A DNA stretch of 64,000 nucleotides from Pseudomonas mohnii (GCF_900105115.1 NZ_FNRV01000001.1:1240001-1304000), one strand, 5' to 3'; shown: positions 17,676 to 26,938, counted from the stretch's first letter. Numbers and translations: made by a program. The notes: generated from the letters alone by a model not told the origin.

Positions 17676-18896
17676 TTAAGGATACCAACGACTTAAAGGG
17701 ACAGGCTCTCCACGAAGTTCACTTTGCACAGTAGTAAACATATCTATCATTCTTTGTTGGAACGTATGATTTTCTGCCAGAGTCGAGTAGCCTTGCTCCG
17801 CAATAGCCCGGCGCTCACTTTCATGCTGAAGGTAATACTCACAGACCTCTATCAAATCTTGACTATCCCGAAAAACAACCAAGTCCTTTCCATCGACAAA
17901 CAGCTTATTAATATCATTTTTATGATTGGTAACAAGGAATCCACCACAGCTCAGCACATCAAATACGCGCATGGGAAGCCCGTACTCTACAAACGAACGA
18001 CTAAGATTAATATTAATCTTGGATTGTCGAAATATCTTCGGCATCAGGCTGAAATGGTCAGCATATCCAGCGTAACAATTTATATGATCTTGCCACTCAG
18101 CGTTACCATAAACGCAAGCTGAGAAACGCTCTTCAATCCGACTAATCAAACTAATCCGCTCCTGCCAAGAATGCTCTCGACCTAGTAGATAAGCCAACTT
18201 TTCAGCCGTGCTAAGGTAGTAATCACCAGACAATTTGTAGCCTGATTCTTGTTTGATCGCGTTAATCAGATCATCATCAATCTGCTCCGCCAGTATAAAA
18301 TTCGCACTGGGTTGCTCAAGAGATTTAATCAAGCCAGCGCATCGATCCATAGTTTTTTCTGACAAACTTGGTTTTATCCAGATCCTATATTCTGTCTTGG
18401 TCAGATTGGCAACAAAGCTGATATCACTGGAGAGAGAAGTCTCTTCATTTCGTAATGGAAGTTTGTCAATTCGCTCCAAATTTGCAGCGACTGGAAGGTG
18501 ATATACCTGTGAAACGCCGTTACTTCTCAACCTTTGCGCGACTGCGGCATCATAAATAAAGGTAAAACTGTACGAATGATTAATAGCTTTATCATAAATT
18601 GGATAACAAGGTGTATCGATAACCCACGCCAAATAAGGAATCTTCAGTAACTCACAGGCCTCTGAAATATATCTATTAAAATTAACAGTAAGCACATAAT
18701 CTGGTCGAGCAGTCATGAGGTTCATGACGTTCGTTTCCGTAAAAGGTAGATACGTCACTAAAAAGCCAAGGGTTTGCAATGCATCAACACAGTCTTGTGA
18801 AACCACTGAGGCCTCGAACACTATTATGCTGGCGGCGGTATTGTTAGTTGACTGATCTTGTATGGTGCCCACGGCAACCCCTCTGCAAGGTGACAT
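17676..18896 (-). CDS. CgeB-like glycosyltransferase
   Basis: About 406 residues with two Rossmann-like halves. The N-terminal half (VFEASVVSQDCVDALQTLGF; PYLAWVIDTPCYPIYDK) resembles the DUF3880/CgeB domain. The C-terminal half resembles a GT-B donor domain (KININLSRSFVEYGLPMRVF, DVLSCGGFLVTNH, final ENHTFQQRMIDMF). Such proteins transfer sugars from nucleotide donors and often lie in surface or flagellin glycosylation loci. The start is set at 18896; the frame extends to 18938, but that part overlaps the end of a different decayed gene. Base composition is clearly AT-rich, which suggests acquisition. The likely target is the nearby DUF4214 surface protein, but that is inference. Confidence 0.78.
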   Translation of the reverse strand: MSPCRGVAVGTIQDQSTNNTAASIIVFEASVVSQDCVDALQTLGFLVTYLPFTETNVMNLMTARPDYVLTVNFNRYISEACELLKIPYLAWVIDTPCYPIYDKAINHSYSFTFIYDAAVAQRLRSNGVSQVYHLPVAANLERIDKLPLRNEETSLSSDISFVANLTKTEYRIWIKPSLSEKTMDRCAGLIKSLEQPSANFILAEQIDDDLINAIKQESGYKLSGDYYLSTAEKLAYLLGREHSWQERISLISRIEERFSACVYGNAEWQDHINCYAGYADHFSLMPKIFRQSKININLSRSFVEYGLPMRVFDVLSCGGFLVTNHKNDINKLFVDGKDLVVFRDSQDLIEVCEYYLQHESERRAIAEQGYSTLAENHTFQQRMIDMFTTVQSELRGEPVPLSRWYP

Positions 18897-18916
18897 ATTT
18901 AGCTCGATGACCAAGC

Positions 18917-19045
18917 CTAACACTTTTTGAACAACCATTTAAAGAATGGGGTGATGCCCAGATTGAATCTGGCAGAGATCTCGCCCTGTTCGGCAATTTT
19001 CTGAATCGTGTTCAGATCCTGCGAGGTATACGTATAATTGACTGA
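18917..19045 (-). pseudogene. Short C-terminal gene remnant
   Basis: A minus frame gives TSQDLNTIQKIAEQGEISAR, then FNLGITPFFKWLFKKC and a stop at 18917. It reads like a true protein end but has no start. Upstream the sequence is noncoding. The family is unknown. Confidence 0.35.
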
Positions 19046-19939
19046 CTGTAGCAATACGATCGTGCACTGTGCTTATAAGGGGGAATAAAAAATTGACGTG
19101 GCTCACGTCTCCGCGCTCACCAAATAAGAAGTAGCCAAGCTTAATCGATAGAAGCAGATTACACCTGAGCGCTCGCGTTCTGCGCTCAATTTTTCAATAT
19201 CCTGGAACCTGGAATTTACCAGAACCGTCTTTATCGGCATTCTTGTTCGCAGAGCTTGATGCGGCTTCACTGTCGGACTGAATCGGCTGCGGGACGAAGC
19301 AATGAGACATATCCATCTTAGCTGTTCGCTGGGAATATCTGCTGGCTACGACCGGTCGGTATAGGTCAGCCTGGATTGCTGGCCGCCACGTCACTTACTT
19401 CGGGTGAAGTGACGAAACCCACATTAAACACCTCCCGAACTGACGGAACCGGAACACGGAACAGTGACTCATGTTTGACCATTTGGGCTGTCTACACGAT
19501 TTGAACTATCCGTAAGTGGCCTATCACGACCGTCAGTTTGTGGCCGATTTCTGCACTTCACCACCGGCAGCTTTGGGTCGATTGTAGCCCTTCAACTTCA
19601 GCGGGACACGCCCCGCACGTACGCCTGACACGCAGCCAACGCGATCAGTCCTTGGTCGCAGACGATGTACGCGGAGCCCCGGAAGTAATTAATCGGAACG
19701 AGGAATTCATCAAGATGACGCTGGTGGTGATGACGGCATCTATAAATAAGCAAGCTAATCAGTGCCGACAATGGGATGGAGAGGGAGCGCGTTAGCAGGA
19801 TAACCACAGTCGTACGTACAGATTGTCTCGAGAATGAGCAACGGGGGTCGATACAGTCGAGTTAAGGTATCAATATTGCTTATAGCTAACGAATACCTGA
19901 ATCTAGCACTCCCACAATCATCCCTGAAAGGACCTTGCG
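19046..19939. other. Gene-poor junction with scraps of prophage flank
   Basis: About 900 bases without a convincing gene. 19560-19660 resembles 33765-33870, including a minus-strand tail QGLIALAACQAYVRGVSR and the shared phrase tagcccttcaac. 19685-19740 resembles the end of the 69-aa gene at 32600-32650 (cggaacgaggaattcatcaa). Both look like worn copies of the sequence that flanks the prophage units. The last 100 bases hold the promoter region of the adhesin. Confidence 0.6.
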
Positions 19940-22615
19940 ATGGCGTTTTCCGACGAGATTCAAAAACTCTACATCAGCTACTTCAATCGCCCGGCAGACC
20001 CAGGCGGATTGGCTTATTGGATCAACCAAGGCAATCAAAACGGCGAGAACACAGCAGCCATCGCCAACGCATTCAGCGCTTCGCCCGAGTACAAAAAGAC
20101 CTTCGCTGAAGAAAACAGCACAGCCATCGTTAATCAGATCTACCAAAATCTATTCGGTCGTGCCGCCGAGGCTGATGGGCTGCAATACTGGAGCTCGCGC
20201 CTGGACAACGGTACTTTCAACCTCGGCAACATCGTCATTGCCATCTTTAACGGCGCGCAGAATGGCGACAGTGTGGCAGTAACCAACAAGACGCTGGCGG
20301 CAACTCAGTTCACAGCGCACCTGACTACCGCCGAACAGATCGCAGCCTATACCACCGATAGAGCGTTCGCCTTAGCCAGCAACTGGCTTAGCGGGGCGCT
20401 GACCCCGGACGGCCTCACAACGGCACTATCAGGGCTGGGACCTGTCATAGTCGACATCGTCGGTGGTTCGACTCCGAGCAGCGGGCCGGTTGTCAGCACC
20501 ATTCAGGTATCTGCAGGCGGTACATATAATGGTATTCCAGTGGTCAATGATCTGTTCAAATCCAGCATCGCCAACCTCGATGGATCTACCCTCACCGGCA
20601 ATGCGGCAGACGCAGATATCCTAACCTTGACCACTGCTGGCACGGTCACCATCAATAATGGCACTACAGGTGGCACCCTTAGCAATATCAAGGTATTGAA
20701 TCTGGCCGACGGCACCAACACCATCACCTATAACACTTCGGCTGGATTTGCCAACATCAACGGCGGTACGGGCGACGATACCTTTATTCCCAACACCGCC
20801 TTGTTGCCGATTACGATCAATGGTGGCAGCGGTACCGACACCATTGTCCTGTCGGCAAGTTATGCGGCTTCCGTTTCAGGCAGCAATACCTTTGCCAGCA
20901 ATGTGACGAACATCGAACAATTGCGCCTCACCGGCGTGACCAACCAGACCATCGATCTCCAAGCCTTGGGCAATTACAGCAATGTGACTGTGGGCAACGG
21001 GCCGAATGGCCTGACACTGCTCAATCTTACCAATAATGGCCATGTGACGCTGACCAGCTCTGGCACGGCGATGACCCTCTCCAATGCAGATTTTGCAGGT
21101 GGCGTGAATGATACTGTCAATCTCTCGCTGAACGACGCCAGCACCGTCGGCGTGGCCTTTGCCTCTGTGGGTATTGCAGCTTCCGGAGTTGAAACGGTCA
21201 ATATCAGTGTCAATGACAATCAAGTGACACCCACCGGCGCTTTCAACGACACGCTTACCTGGCTGGGCAACTCGATCCAAACCATTAACATCAGCGGGAA
21301 CGCAGGCCTTACCCTGAGCGCTTCGAGCACCGCACTGACCTTGGTGGATGCCAGTAATATTACCCTCGGCGGCTTTACTTGGAGCTCCTCGTCACTGATC
21401 GACAGGGCGACCGTCAAAGGCAGTGCCACCGGCACCAACACCGTAAATATGAACTCCGCAACGGCGGGCGTCGAATACACGGGAGGTGCTGGTAATGACA
21501 ACGTCACCGTAAATGGCACCGTGACCTCTTCTGTGGCGCTCGGCGATGGCAACAATTCCTTGGCCATCAATGGCGTCAGCATTAAGGGCACTTATACAGG
21601 TGGCAGCACCGGTACCGATAGTCTGGCCTTCTTTTCTGCAACACCGGATGTAAGTTTGGCAACGATCACAGGCTTTGAAAACTTGACCATTGTCAATAAT
21701 GCCTCGGTCACCCTGAAAGCTGAACAGCTTTCGCAATTCACTGGCAACATCAACGCGGCCGGTACCGAGACCTTCAACCTGTCCACCGCAGGCACGTTTA
21801 CCGGTCTGAACAATATAGAAAAATACAACCTGGCAAATGGCAGTAACAACTTCACCGCCACAAATTCCACAAAAACAGTGGTGGGCGGAACCGGGAGTGA
21901 TACGTTTAACTTTACTGCTAACCAGATTGTAAACTCTCTAACCTCGCTAGATGGCGGGCTCGATAATGATGTGCTTAATATCGGTGCCACCACAACACAA
22001 ACCATAGACCTGAGCACCAAAATAAGTAATATCGAAACGATCAATGTGGCGGGGAGTACAGGTACCGCAACGTTTACGAATGTGAATGGTGCGGGCGTTA
22101 CCCTGAACTACACTAAGAGTACAGGTGACACCATGATCAACCTGGGCAGCGGCGGTCAAACATTGAATTTGCTAGGTAACTCCTCTTCGTCCGCCTTCAT
22201 TACGGGCGGCGCAGCAGTTGACCATATAGTACTGAGCTCTACCGATTCTGGCTCGGAAACCTTGATCGCCACTGGCCCAAACATGTCAAACAATACGCAA
22301 ATTGACGTGGTGAGCAACTTCAATGCCAGCGGAACGGATTACTTCAAAACCGGAGTCAATGCAGCCTCCGTAGGCTCTTATATCATTGGAAATGCCGACA
22401 CTGGAAACTATTTGTCCACCATGGCCGCAGGGCTGTCCGTCGTTTTAAACAATACCGCCCAAGCTTATTTGATTACGGTACAGACAGGCAGTGCAGCCGG
22501 CACCTACCTATTCCAAAATACCGGATCAAATACGGCACAACTTGACAGTACCGACTTTTTCATACAATTGACCGGCAACATAGGAACCATTAGCACTAAC
22601 AATATGATTATGTAA
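19940..22615 (+). CDS. DUF4214-containing RTX-like surface/S-layer-type protein
   Basis: An 891-residue acidic protein without a Sec signal peptide. Residues 1-180 contain DUF4214 repeats (LYISYFNRPADPGGLAYW; QNLFGRAAEADGLQYW). The rest is a long series of beta-strand repeats rich in N, T, S and G. At least four calcium-binding RTX-like turns occur (GGTGDDTF, GGSGTDTI, GGAGNDNV, GGTGSDTF). This architecture is typical of S-layer and adhesin proteins exported by type I secretion, with Ca-driven folding outside the cell. No transporter is in the window, so a host system would be needed. AAAGGA precedes the ATG. The neighbouring glycosyltransferase may modify it. A Caulobacter RsaA-like role is possible. 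Confidence 0.8.
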   Translation: MAFSDEIQKLYISYFNRPADPGGLAYWINQGNQNGENTAAIANAFSASPEYKKTFAEENSTAIVNQIYQNLFGRAAEADGLQYWSSRLDNGTFNLGNIVIAIFNGAQNGDSVAVTNKTLAATQFTAHLTTAEQIAAYTTDRAFALASNWLSGALTPDGLTTALSGLGPVIVDIVGGSTPSSGPVVSTIQVSAGGTYNGIPVVNDLFKSSIANLDGSTLTGNAADADILTLTTAGTVTINNGTTGGTLSNIKVLNLADGTNTITYNTSAGFANINGGTGDDTFIPNTALLPITINGGSGTDTIVLSASYAASVSGSNTFASNVTNIEQLRLTGVTNQTIDLQALGNYSNVTVGNGPNGLTLLNLTNNGHVTLTSSGTAMTLSNADFAGGVNDTVNLSLNDASTVGVAFASVGIAASGVETVNISVNDNQVTPTGAFNDTLTWLGNSIQTINISGNAGLTLSASSTALTLVDASNITLGGFTWSSSSLIDRATVKGSATGTNTVNMNSATAGVEYTGGAGNDNVTVNGTVTSSVALGDGNNSLAINGVSIKGTYTGGSTGTDSLAFFSATPDVSLATITGFENLTIVNNASVTLKAEQLSQFTGNINAAGTETFNLSTAGTFTGLNNIEKYNLANGSNNFTATNSTKTVVGGTGSDTFNFTANQIVNSLTSLDGGLDNDVLNIGATTTQTIDLSTKISNIETINVAGSTGTATFTNVNGAGVTLNYTKSTGDTMINLGSGGQTLNLLGNSSSSAFITGGAAVDHIVLSSTDSGSETLIATGPNMSNNTQIDVVSNFNASGTDYFKTGVNAASVGSYIIGNADTGNYLSTMAAGLSVVLNNTAQAYLITVQTGSAAGTYLFQNTGSNTAQLDSTDFFIQLTGNIGTISTNNMIM

Positions 22616-22636
22616 AAAGAAAAACCAGACCGCGCG

Positions 22637-22661
22637 CCGCTTGAGGCCAGCACTCAAGCGG
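22637..22661 (+). terminator. Hairpin after the adhesin gene
   Basis: ccgcttgag-gccagca... pairs perfectly with ctcaagcgg. It lies 22 bases after the stop. No strong T tract follows, so termination is likely but not certain. Confidence 0.6.
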
Positions 22662-22685
22662 TTCCCCCACAGTACAGAGCCACTT

Positions 22686-23381
22686 TCAAAAAGATCCTGC
22701 TCTGAGCGAAGCTGCAGCATCAGCCTCATCTCGCGCTACCCACTTCGCCTCCCACTTGTCATCCATTACGGTCACTCCGTAGCGATATGCACCGAACAGC
22801 GCAGCGGCCACTAGCAGCACCGCCGAGATATAAGGAAGGATTCGGAGTAGAAGTTTCACCTCTGTCGCCTTCGTCCACAGCTTCAGCCGATCCGCCTGGC
22901 CATTGAGCCCGCCATTGATCCGGCGAGTGATTTTTTCGGAGTCGCCAGCATCAGCCAAGGTATTCAGCCCATTGGTTGCCCAGAACCATGCGGCCGACAA
23001 GCAGGCATTCTTCGGCTGCTCCAACAGCTCTGGCTGATTGATCAGGTTGAGGGCCAGGGCTTCGCCGCACTCCGCATAGTTCGCCCGGCCCGTGATTTGG
23101 ATCAGGCCCCGGCCGCGATACTTGAAGCCGTCGCCCGGGACGGAGTTGCCCAGATCCTTGCGGCCTTCGTACTTGGCCTGGGCCGGAGTCGGCCCCCACA
23201 TCTCCCGGACGTAAACCAGCTGGCCGGACTCATGCCCGATCTGGGCAATGAACGCGGCCACTCGTTTGGAGCCGACAATCTGGAATCGGCCCATGGCCGT
23301 GTTGAGGACAGGAACAAAAACGCCGGCTTTGGCGCCGGCGTTCGGGAGGATCTGCAGCAACTGCTGCGCGGTGATTGGCAT
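22686..23381 (-). CDS. GH19-type endolysin fused to truncated Rz spanin
   Basis: 231 residues from the ATG of MPITAQQLLQILP. Residues 1-172 are nearly identical to the intact endolysin at 35150-35683 (FIAQIGHESGQLVYVREMWG with the catalytic H-E pair, then FKYRGRGLIQITGRANY). Where the intact protein ends, this one continues in frame into a membrane helix and DKWEAKWVARDEADAAA, which is the Rz N-terminus, and stops after RAGSF. A deletion has therefore fused the lysis genes. The fused helix would anchor the enzyme in the membrane. Endolysin activity may persist; spanin function is lost. Confidence 0.85.
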   Translation of the reverse strand: MPITAQQLLQILPNAGAKAGVFVPVLNTAMGRFQIVGSKRVAAFIAQIGHESGQLVYVREMWGPTPAQAKYEGRKDLGNSVPGDGFKYRGRGLIQITGRANYAECGEALALNLINQPELLEQPKNACLSAAWFWATNGLNTLADAGDSEKITRRINGGLNGQADRLKLWTKATEVKLLLRILPYISAVLLVAAALFGAYRYGVTVMDDKWEAKWVARDEADAAASLRAGSF

Positions 23382-23396
23382 ACTTTTCTCCAGGCG

Positions 23397-23425
23397 AAAA
23401 AAAGCCCGCACTTGGCGGGCTTTCT
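23397..23425 (-). terminator. Rho-independent terminator
   Basis: On the minus strand gcccgc-caagt-gcgggc is followed by a T7 tract. It ends the DUF4214 gene at 23439 before the endolysin. Confidence 0.78.
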
Positions 23426-23438
23426 TAAAAGATTAAAA

Positions 23439-24362
23439 CTATCCCAAAATACTGAAATCAATTGACTGTCCGGCGATGACTTGAACACCAGACATATCAA
23501 TCGTAACAACATCATCACTTACTACAATATTACTTTTACCAAATGACTTGGACGGATCCGTATTGGTAAAAGTGGAGGAATTTAGCACAACATCTTTAAA
23601 CGACGCCAACTCCTTGTTCACATCAGAAAATGTCAACGTCACGCCACCTGCGTAAGAGAAGTCCGAGTCAGGAAACGTTAATACAAAATTTCCAGCACTA
23701 ACATCAATATCCATTTTGGTAAAATCTGTTAGTTCAACATCATCTCCAACCGTGAAGGCCTGATGATCAAAGGACGCCTTCAAATAATTAAAACTAACCT
23801 CTAGATTTTTCCCCATAAAATCTAAAACTTTCGGAGTAGTTGGTGTAACTGGTGATGAAGGATGATCCCAATAATTGTTGATCAAGCTGGCAGTAGCCAC
23901 CGAACTGGTATCGCTGGTGACAAATGCCAGCAACGACTTCGCGTATGTCAAATCATTACCAGACAAAGACTTCGCAAAATTAAATCCCGCGTCGACCTTA
24001 TTTTGCAGCAACTGATGATCGTCGCCCTTTCCATCCTGGATTGAAAAGATCATTTCCTTGATCAGGTCTTTTCGATTGCCCAAATCTGCAAATCGATCCT
24101 GCCAATATGTGGTGCCTGCAGCATCGGGGCTGCGGTTAAGGACCGTGCTGTAAAAATTGGTGAAAAAGTCAGTATCCGATACCTCGTCTCCGTAGAGCGA
24201 CTTACCCTCTTTGCTGGTGAGAAAGCTGGTTACCAAGTCATCAAATGAGAGACCATTTGTTAGCTGGCCCGACCAGTAGGCAAGTCCATCCTTATCCGGC
24301 GCCCGGCCGAAAGCAGCGACGTACATTACGGTTGCGAGTTTTTGCGATTCAACTTCGGTCAT
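23439..24362 (-). CDS. DUF4214 domain protein (307 aa)
   Basis: The start at MTEVESQKLATV is preceded by GGAAGG; a longer frame adds four residues. Residues 1-150 hold DUF4214 units (MYVAAFGRAPDKDGLAYW; YSTVLNRSPDAAGTTYW). After a proline/threonine linker (PSSPVTPTTPK) comes a beta-rich domain of about 120 residues that ends IDFSILG. There is no signal peptide or membrane helix. It sits between prophage lysis genes and a strong inverted repeat. It is probably a secreted or surface protein carried as lysogen cargo. The linkage to the large DUF4214 protein across 800 bases suggests related roles. Confidence 0.78.
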   Translation of the reverse strand: MTEVESQKLATVMYVAAFGRAPDKDGLAYWSGQLTNGLSFDDLVTSFLTSKEGKSLYGDEVSDTDFFTNFYSTVLNRSPDAAGTTYWQDRFADLGNRKDLIKEMIFSIQDGKGDDHQLLQNKVDAGFNFAKSLSGNDLTYAKSLLAFVTSDTSSVATASLINNYWDHPSSPVTPTTPKVLDFMGKNLEVSFNYLKASFDHQAFTVGDDVELTDFTKMDIDVSAGNFVLTFPDSDFSYAGGVTLTFSDVNKELASFKDVVLNSSTFTNTDPSKSFGKSNIVVSDDVVTIDMSGVQVIAGQSIDFSILG

Positions 24363-24387
24363 AGCGCCTTCCATGTGGTTTGTTCGT

Positions 24388-24408
24388 GTAGTGTCATTTT
24401 GACACTAC
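24388..24408. promoter_or_regulatory. Perfect inverted repeat upstream of the DUF4214 gene
   Basis: gtagtgtca-ttt-tgacactac: 9-bp arms and a 3-bp centre, 26 bases upstream of the chosen start. It is a good candidate for a repressor or activator site of the DUF4214 gene. Confidence 0.55.
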
Positions 24409-24600
24409 GGTGCCAGCCACTGGAAGCCCTGGGCGCTGTAACGGCGAGCACCTAAGAGCAGTGTTTGTTGCCAAGGCAAGGTTGCTCAACACAAACCTAA
24501 TAGCGTAAATCTGTAGTCCATACCTGTGGTGTTGCATTGAGGCGGCGTTGATATCATCCCGCCCACGTTCTCCATGTATTAAGGGATGCGGGAGAAAATA

Positions 24601-24630
24601 GAAGCCCCGAAGGGCCAACCTCGGGGCTTC
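24601..24630. terminator. Perfect 10-bp hairpin terminator
   Basis: gaagccccga and tcggggcttc pair perfectly around a 10-base loop. T-rich sequence follows on the plus strand (gtcttttc) and on the minus strand (tattttc), so it could be bidirectional. Confidence 0.6.
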
Positions 24631-24636
24631 GTCTTT

Positions 24637-24794
24637 TCAATCCCCAGACGAAGAAAACCCCGAACGGGTCGGGGTATTGGTGAAGTGTTTGGCCCCGCCT
24701 ATTCGGACGCCGGCCCAGAACAGCCAGGCTCGCCATCGAGCTACGCCTTCCGCGCGCAATGCCCGGTACAGAATGGCGTCCGCTTCCTTGCGAC
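24637..24794 (-). pseudogene. DUF1353 protein gene, 3' fragment
   Basis: The frame encodes ADAILYRALRAEGVARWR, FWAGVRIGGAKHFT and a SSSGD end. It matches the last third of the intact gene at 35684-36091. Homology stops at about 24794, where plus-strand recombination genes begin. That point is the deletion junction of the second prophage relic. Confidence 0.82.
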
Positions 24795-24795
24795 T

Positions 24796-24918
24796 GTTGG
24801 AGCTCGCGGTGTAGCACTGAAGTCCGCCGAAACGAAACCTGAGCCAGTGGCTGACGCCGAAACAGCCGGCGATACAGGCACAGACGAAGAGGTCGAATTT
24901 GAGGAGGTGTCAGCATGA
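24796..24918 (+). pseudogene. C-terminal tail of a RecT-like annealing protein
   Basis: The frame KSAETKPEPVADAETAGDTG, then TDEEVEFEEVSA and a stop is the acidic tail typical of phage RecT/Bet-type single-strand annealing proteins. It overlaps the yqaJ start by four bases (ATGA), as in recT-yqaJ operons. The DNA-binding core is deleted. The assignment rests on the tail and its position. Confidence 0.5.
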
Positions 24919-25557
24919 TTATCGTAAATTGCGCCCAGGGCTCAGAGGCTTAGCACCAGGAGCGGGCCGGGGTGATCACCGCCAGCATGTTCGGCGACGC
25001 CCGAGCTCGCCTGAAGTCAGGCCCAAACAAGGGCGAGCCTACAGAAGGCTTTGGATTACGCATTCCGCCTTGCCGTTGAGCGGATCGGTGGCAAGCCGCT
25101 GGATAACGGCTTTGAAACCTGGCAAATGCGCCGGGGGCACGAACTGGAACCTGAGGCGAGGATGGAGCACGAAATCCAGACTGGCCTGATAGTTACTCAG
25201 GTGGGGCTGGTCAAGACTGATGATGGTGTGTTCGGAGCCAGTGCCGACGGCTTCATCGGCGAAGATGGCGGCGCAGAATACAAGTGCTTCCTCGCGCCGG
25301 AAAAGCTCCGCTCGTTCCACATCGACAATGATGCCAGCGAAATCATGGACCAAGTCCAAGGCTGTATGTGGATCACCGGGCGCAAATGGTGGCACATCGG
25401 GATGTACTGCCCGGACCTGAAGGTGGTTGGTCGCCAGCTCTGGTGGAAAGAGTTCCAGCGCGATGACGACTACATCGAAAAGCTCGAAGAAGACCTTTGG
25501 CAGTTCAAGCTCCTGGTTGACGGCTATGAGGAGATACTGCGGAGTAAAGCCGCATGA
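24915..25557 (+). pseudogene. YqaJ-type viral recombinase (exonuclease), inactivated
   Basis: The ATG starts MIIVNCAQGSEA and then meets TAG where the family has tryptophan (SEAWHQERAGVITASMFG). The frame shifts again after NKGEPT, and the body follows: FETWQMRRGHELEPEARMEH, then DDGVFGASADGFIGEDGGAE with YKC, the D-x-E-x-K nuclease core region. At least two lesions abolish a full-length product, although 25051-25557 is still open. This exonuclease normally works with RecT in phage recombination. Confidence 0.82.
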
Positions 25558-26127
25558 TCAGCAACCACCTCAGTCTGGTCGAGCAGCTTCGACCCAGGTC
25601 AAGCGAACTGGCGGACCAGGTCGAGCAGTACCTGGCAGCTGGCGGCAAGATCGAAGAAGCCGAGCCCTACAACTACAAGCCCAAACCGATCAGCTACAGC
25701 AACCAGATGCCGCCGGCGCCGAAGCCATTCGTTCGGCGCCGGGTTGAAGCGCCTCCCCCGCCACCCACTGCATTCGATGCCCGCCAGCAGGCGCGCGAAA
25801 GACTGGTCGATCAAGTTCGTAGGTTGAGCAGCACACACCCAAGTGGAAGTTGCGGCAGCCATCGGCATCAGCAGGAAGGCTATCTACAACATCGCCAAAG
25901 AGCATGACATCACATTCCAGCGCCCAACCCGCGGCGGCGCGAATGACGCGCCGCGCAAGGAGCAAGCAGATGCCAGAGACGCGAAATATGCCGAGCGGAT
26001 CAGGGCCTTCATGGAGCTTGGAATCTCCCGGCGCCAGTGCTGCGGAAAGCTGGCCATCGGCAATAAAGCCTTCGAGCGAATCATTGCGGCCCACGGCATC
26101 GACTACCCGAAAGCACGCCAAGGCTGA
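25554..26127 (+). pseudogene. Phage early DNA-binding protein, frameshifted
   Basis: It begins with an overlapping ATG (MISNHLSLVEQLRPRSSELA) and has a proline-rich middle (VRRRVEAPPPPPTAF). Near 25830 one frame ends and another continues as TQVEVAAAIGISRKAIYNIA, a helix-turn-helix, with a second helix-rich part to YPKARQG. A one- or two-base indel splits the gene. It probably bound DNA as an early regulator or replication accessory protein. Confidence 0.6.
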
Positions 26128-26214
26128 ACCTCATGCGCCGCATAGCTCGAGTTCAACAACGTAAACGACAAACCTGGCTGGCATTGCCGGCCAATGGGAT
26201 AGAAGAGGTAGATC

Positions 26215-26573
26215 ATGGCCGAGGAACAGGAGCTGACGGCGGAAGCCAAGAAGCAGCGCAAGAAACGCGAGAAGGCCGCAGCAAGGGATGCTGCATTGGG
26301 CGTCGAGAAGTTTCAGATCGAAGTTGCCGGTGTGTTCAAGCCTGACCTGAAGCGAGTAATGAAGGCGCACGGCATAAACAACCAGCAGGACATTCACCAG
26401 CGGCTGCTGATCAACCTGATCGCTGCCGACTTCGAAGCCCAGGCCTGGATGCTGCGGAGTGTCACGACACCTTATGTAGTGAGCGAAAAGGTGTCGCGCA
26501 TTCTAAGAGCGGCCAGCCTCAAACACCTGCAGGCGACCCGGGCGAGCCAGAAGACGAAATCGTCGAGCCCGTA
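26215..26573 (+). pseudogene. Phage early protein of unknown function, 3' frameshift
   Basis: ATG with MAEEQELTAEAKKQRKKREK, then DLKRVMKAHGINNQQDIHQR. After SLKHL the current frame becomes basic and low-quality, whereas the neighbouring frame gives GDPGEPEDEIVEPV and a stop. A one-base change near 26525 therefore seems to have altered the end. If the shift is not real, the gene runs to 26676. Confidence 0.5.
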
Positions 26574-26579
26574 TAGCGA

Positions 26580-26813
26580 TCACGCATCGGACTCGATAAT
26601 GAAGAGGAACTGGCCGTCGTTCGTAGTTGCAACGCCAGCCTCCACCCAGCCCACAATGTCCCCGCCAGGACCGTAGACCTCTTCGACATCCAGGAGAAAA
26701 TTCCACGTTCCATTGTCTGAGTAAGCAAAGCCATTTTGTGCCCAGCCTACTCGCGGCTTTTCCGGCTCCTTCCCGTAAAGAATGTATGCCCCATCGCTGT
26801 AATCAATAGCCAT
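26580..26813 (-). CDS. Hypothetical minus-strand cargo protein (77 aa)
   Basis: The start MAIDYSDGAYILYGKEPE is preceded by GGAGG. The small acidic protein is rich in aromatic residues and glycine (VGWAQNGFAYSDNGTWNFLL; DIVGWVEAGVATTNDGQF) and looks like a beta-sandwich or WW-like fold. No family is recognised. A G16 tract lies 88 bases upstream of its start. Confidence 0.6.
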   Translation of the reverse strand: MAIDYSDGAYILYGKEPEKPRVGWAQNGFAYSDNGTWNFLLDVEEVYGPGGDIVGWVEAGVATTNDGQFLFIIESDA

Positions 26814-26900
26814 GTCGACCTCCTTGTGCCGGCCCCTTGCCGGGCATTCGTAATACCCCAACACAACTCAAATTGCCAATTGCCAATTGCATCAGGCCAC

Positions 26901-26916
26901 GGGGGGGGGGGGGGGG
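26901..26916. repeat. Homopolymer run of 16 G
   Basis: A tract of sixteen G, preceded by near-tandem aattgcc repeats (26869-26890). It lies between two minus-strand cargo genes, downstream of the membrane protein and upstream of the 77-aa gene. It is prone to slippage or to sequencing error. Confidence 0.9.
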
Positions 26917-26938
26917 CGGCCGTTGGGCGTTATAAGCA

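Noticed and set aside
26133..26345. Small plus frame starting MRRIARVQQRKRQTWLALPA
   Set aside because: It overlaps more than half of the next gene in another frame; only the first 28 codons could be genuine and nothing supports them.
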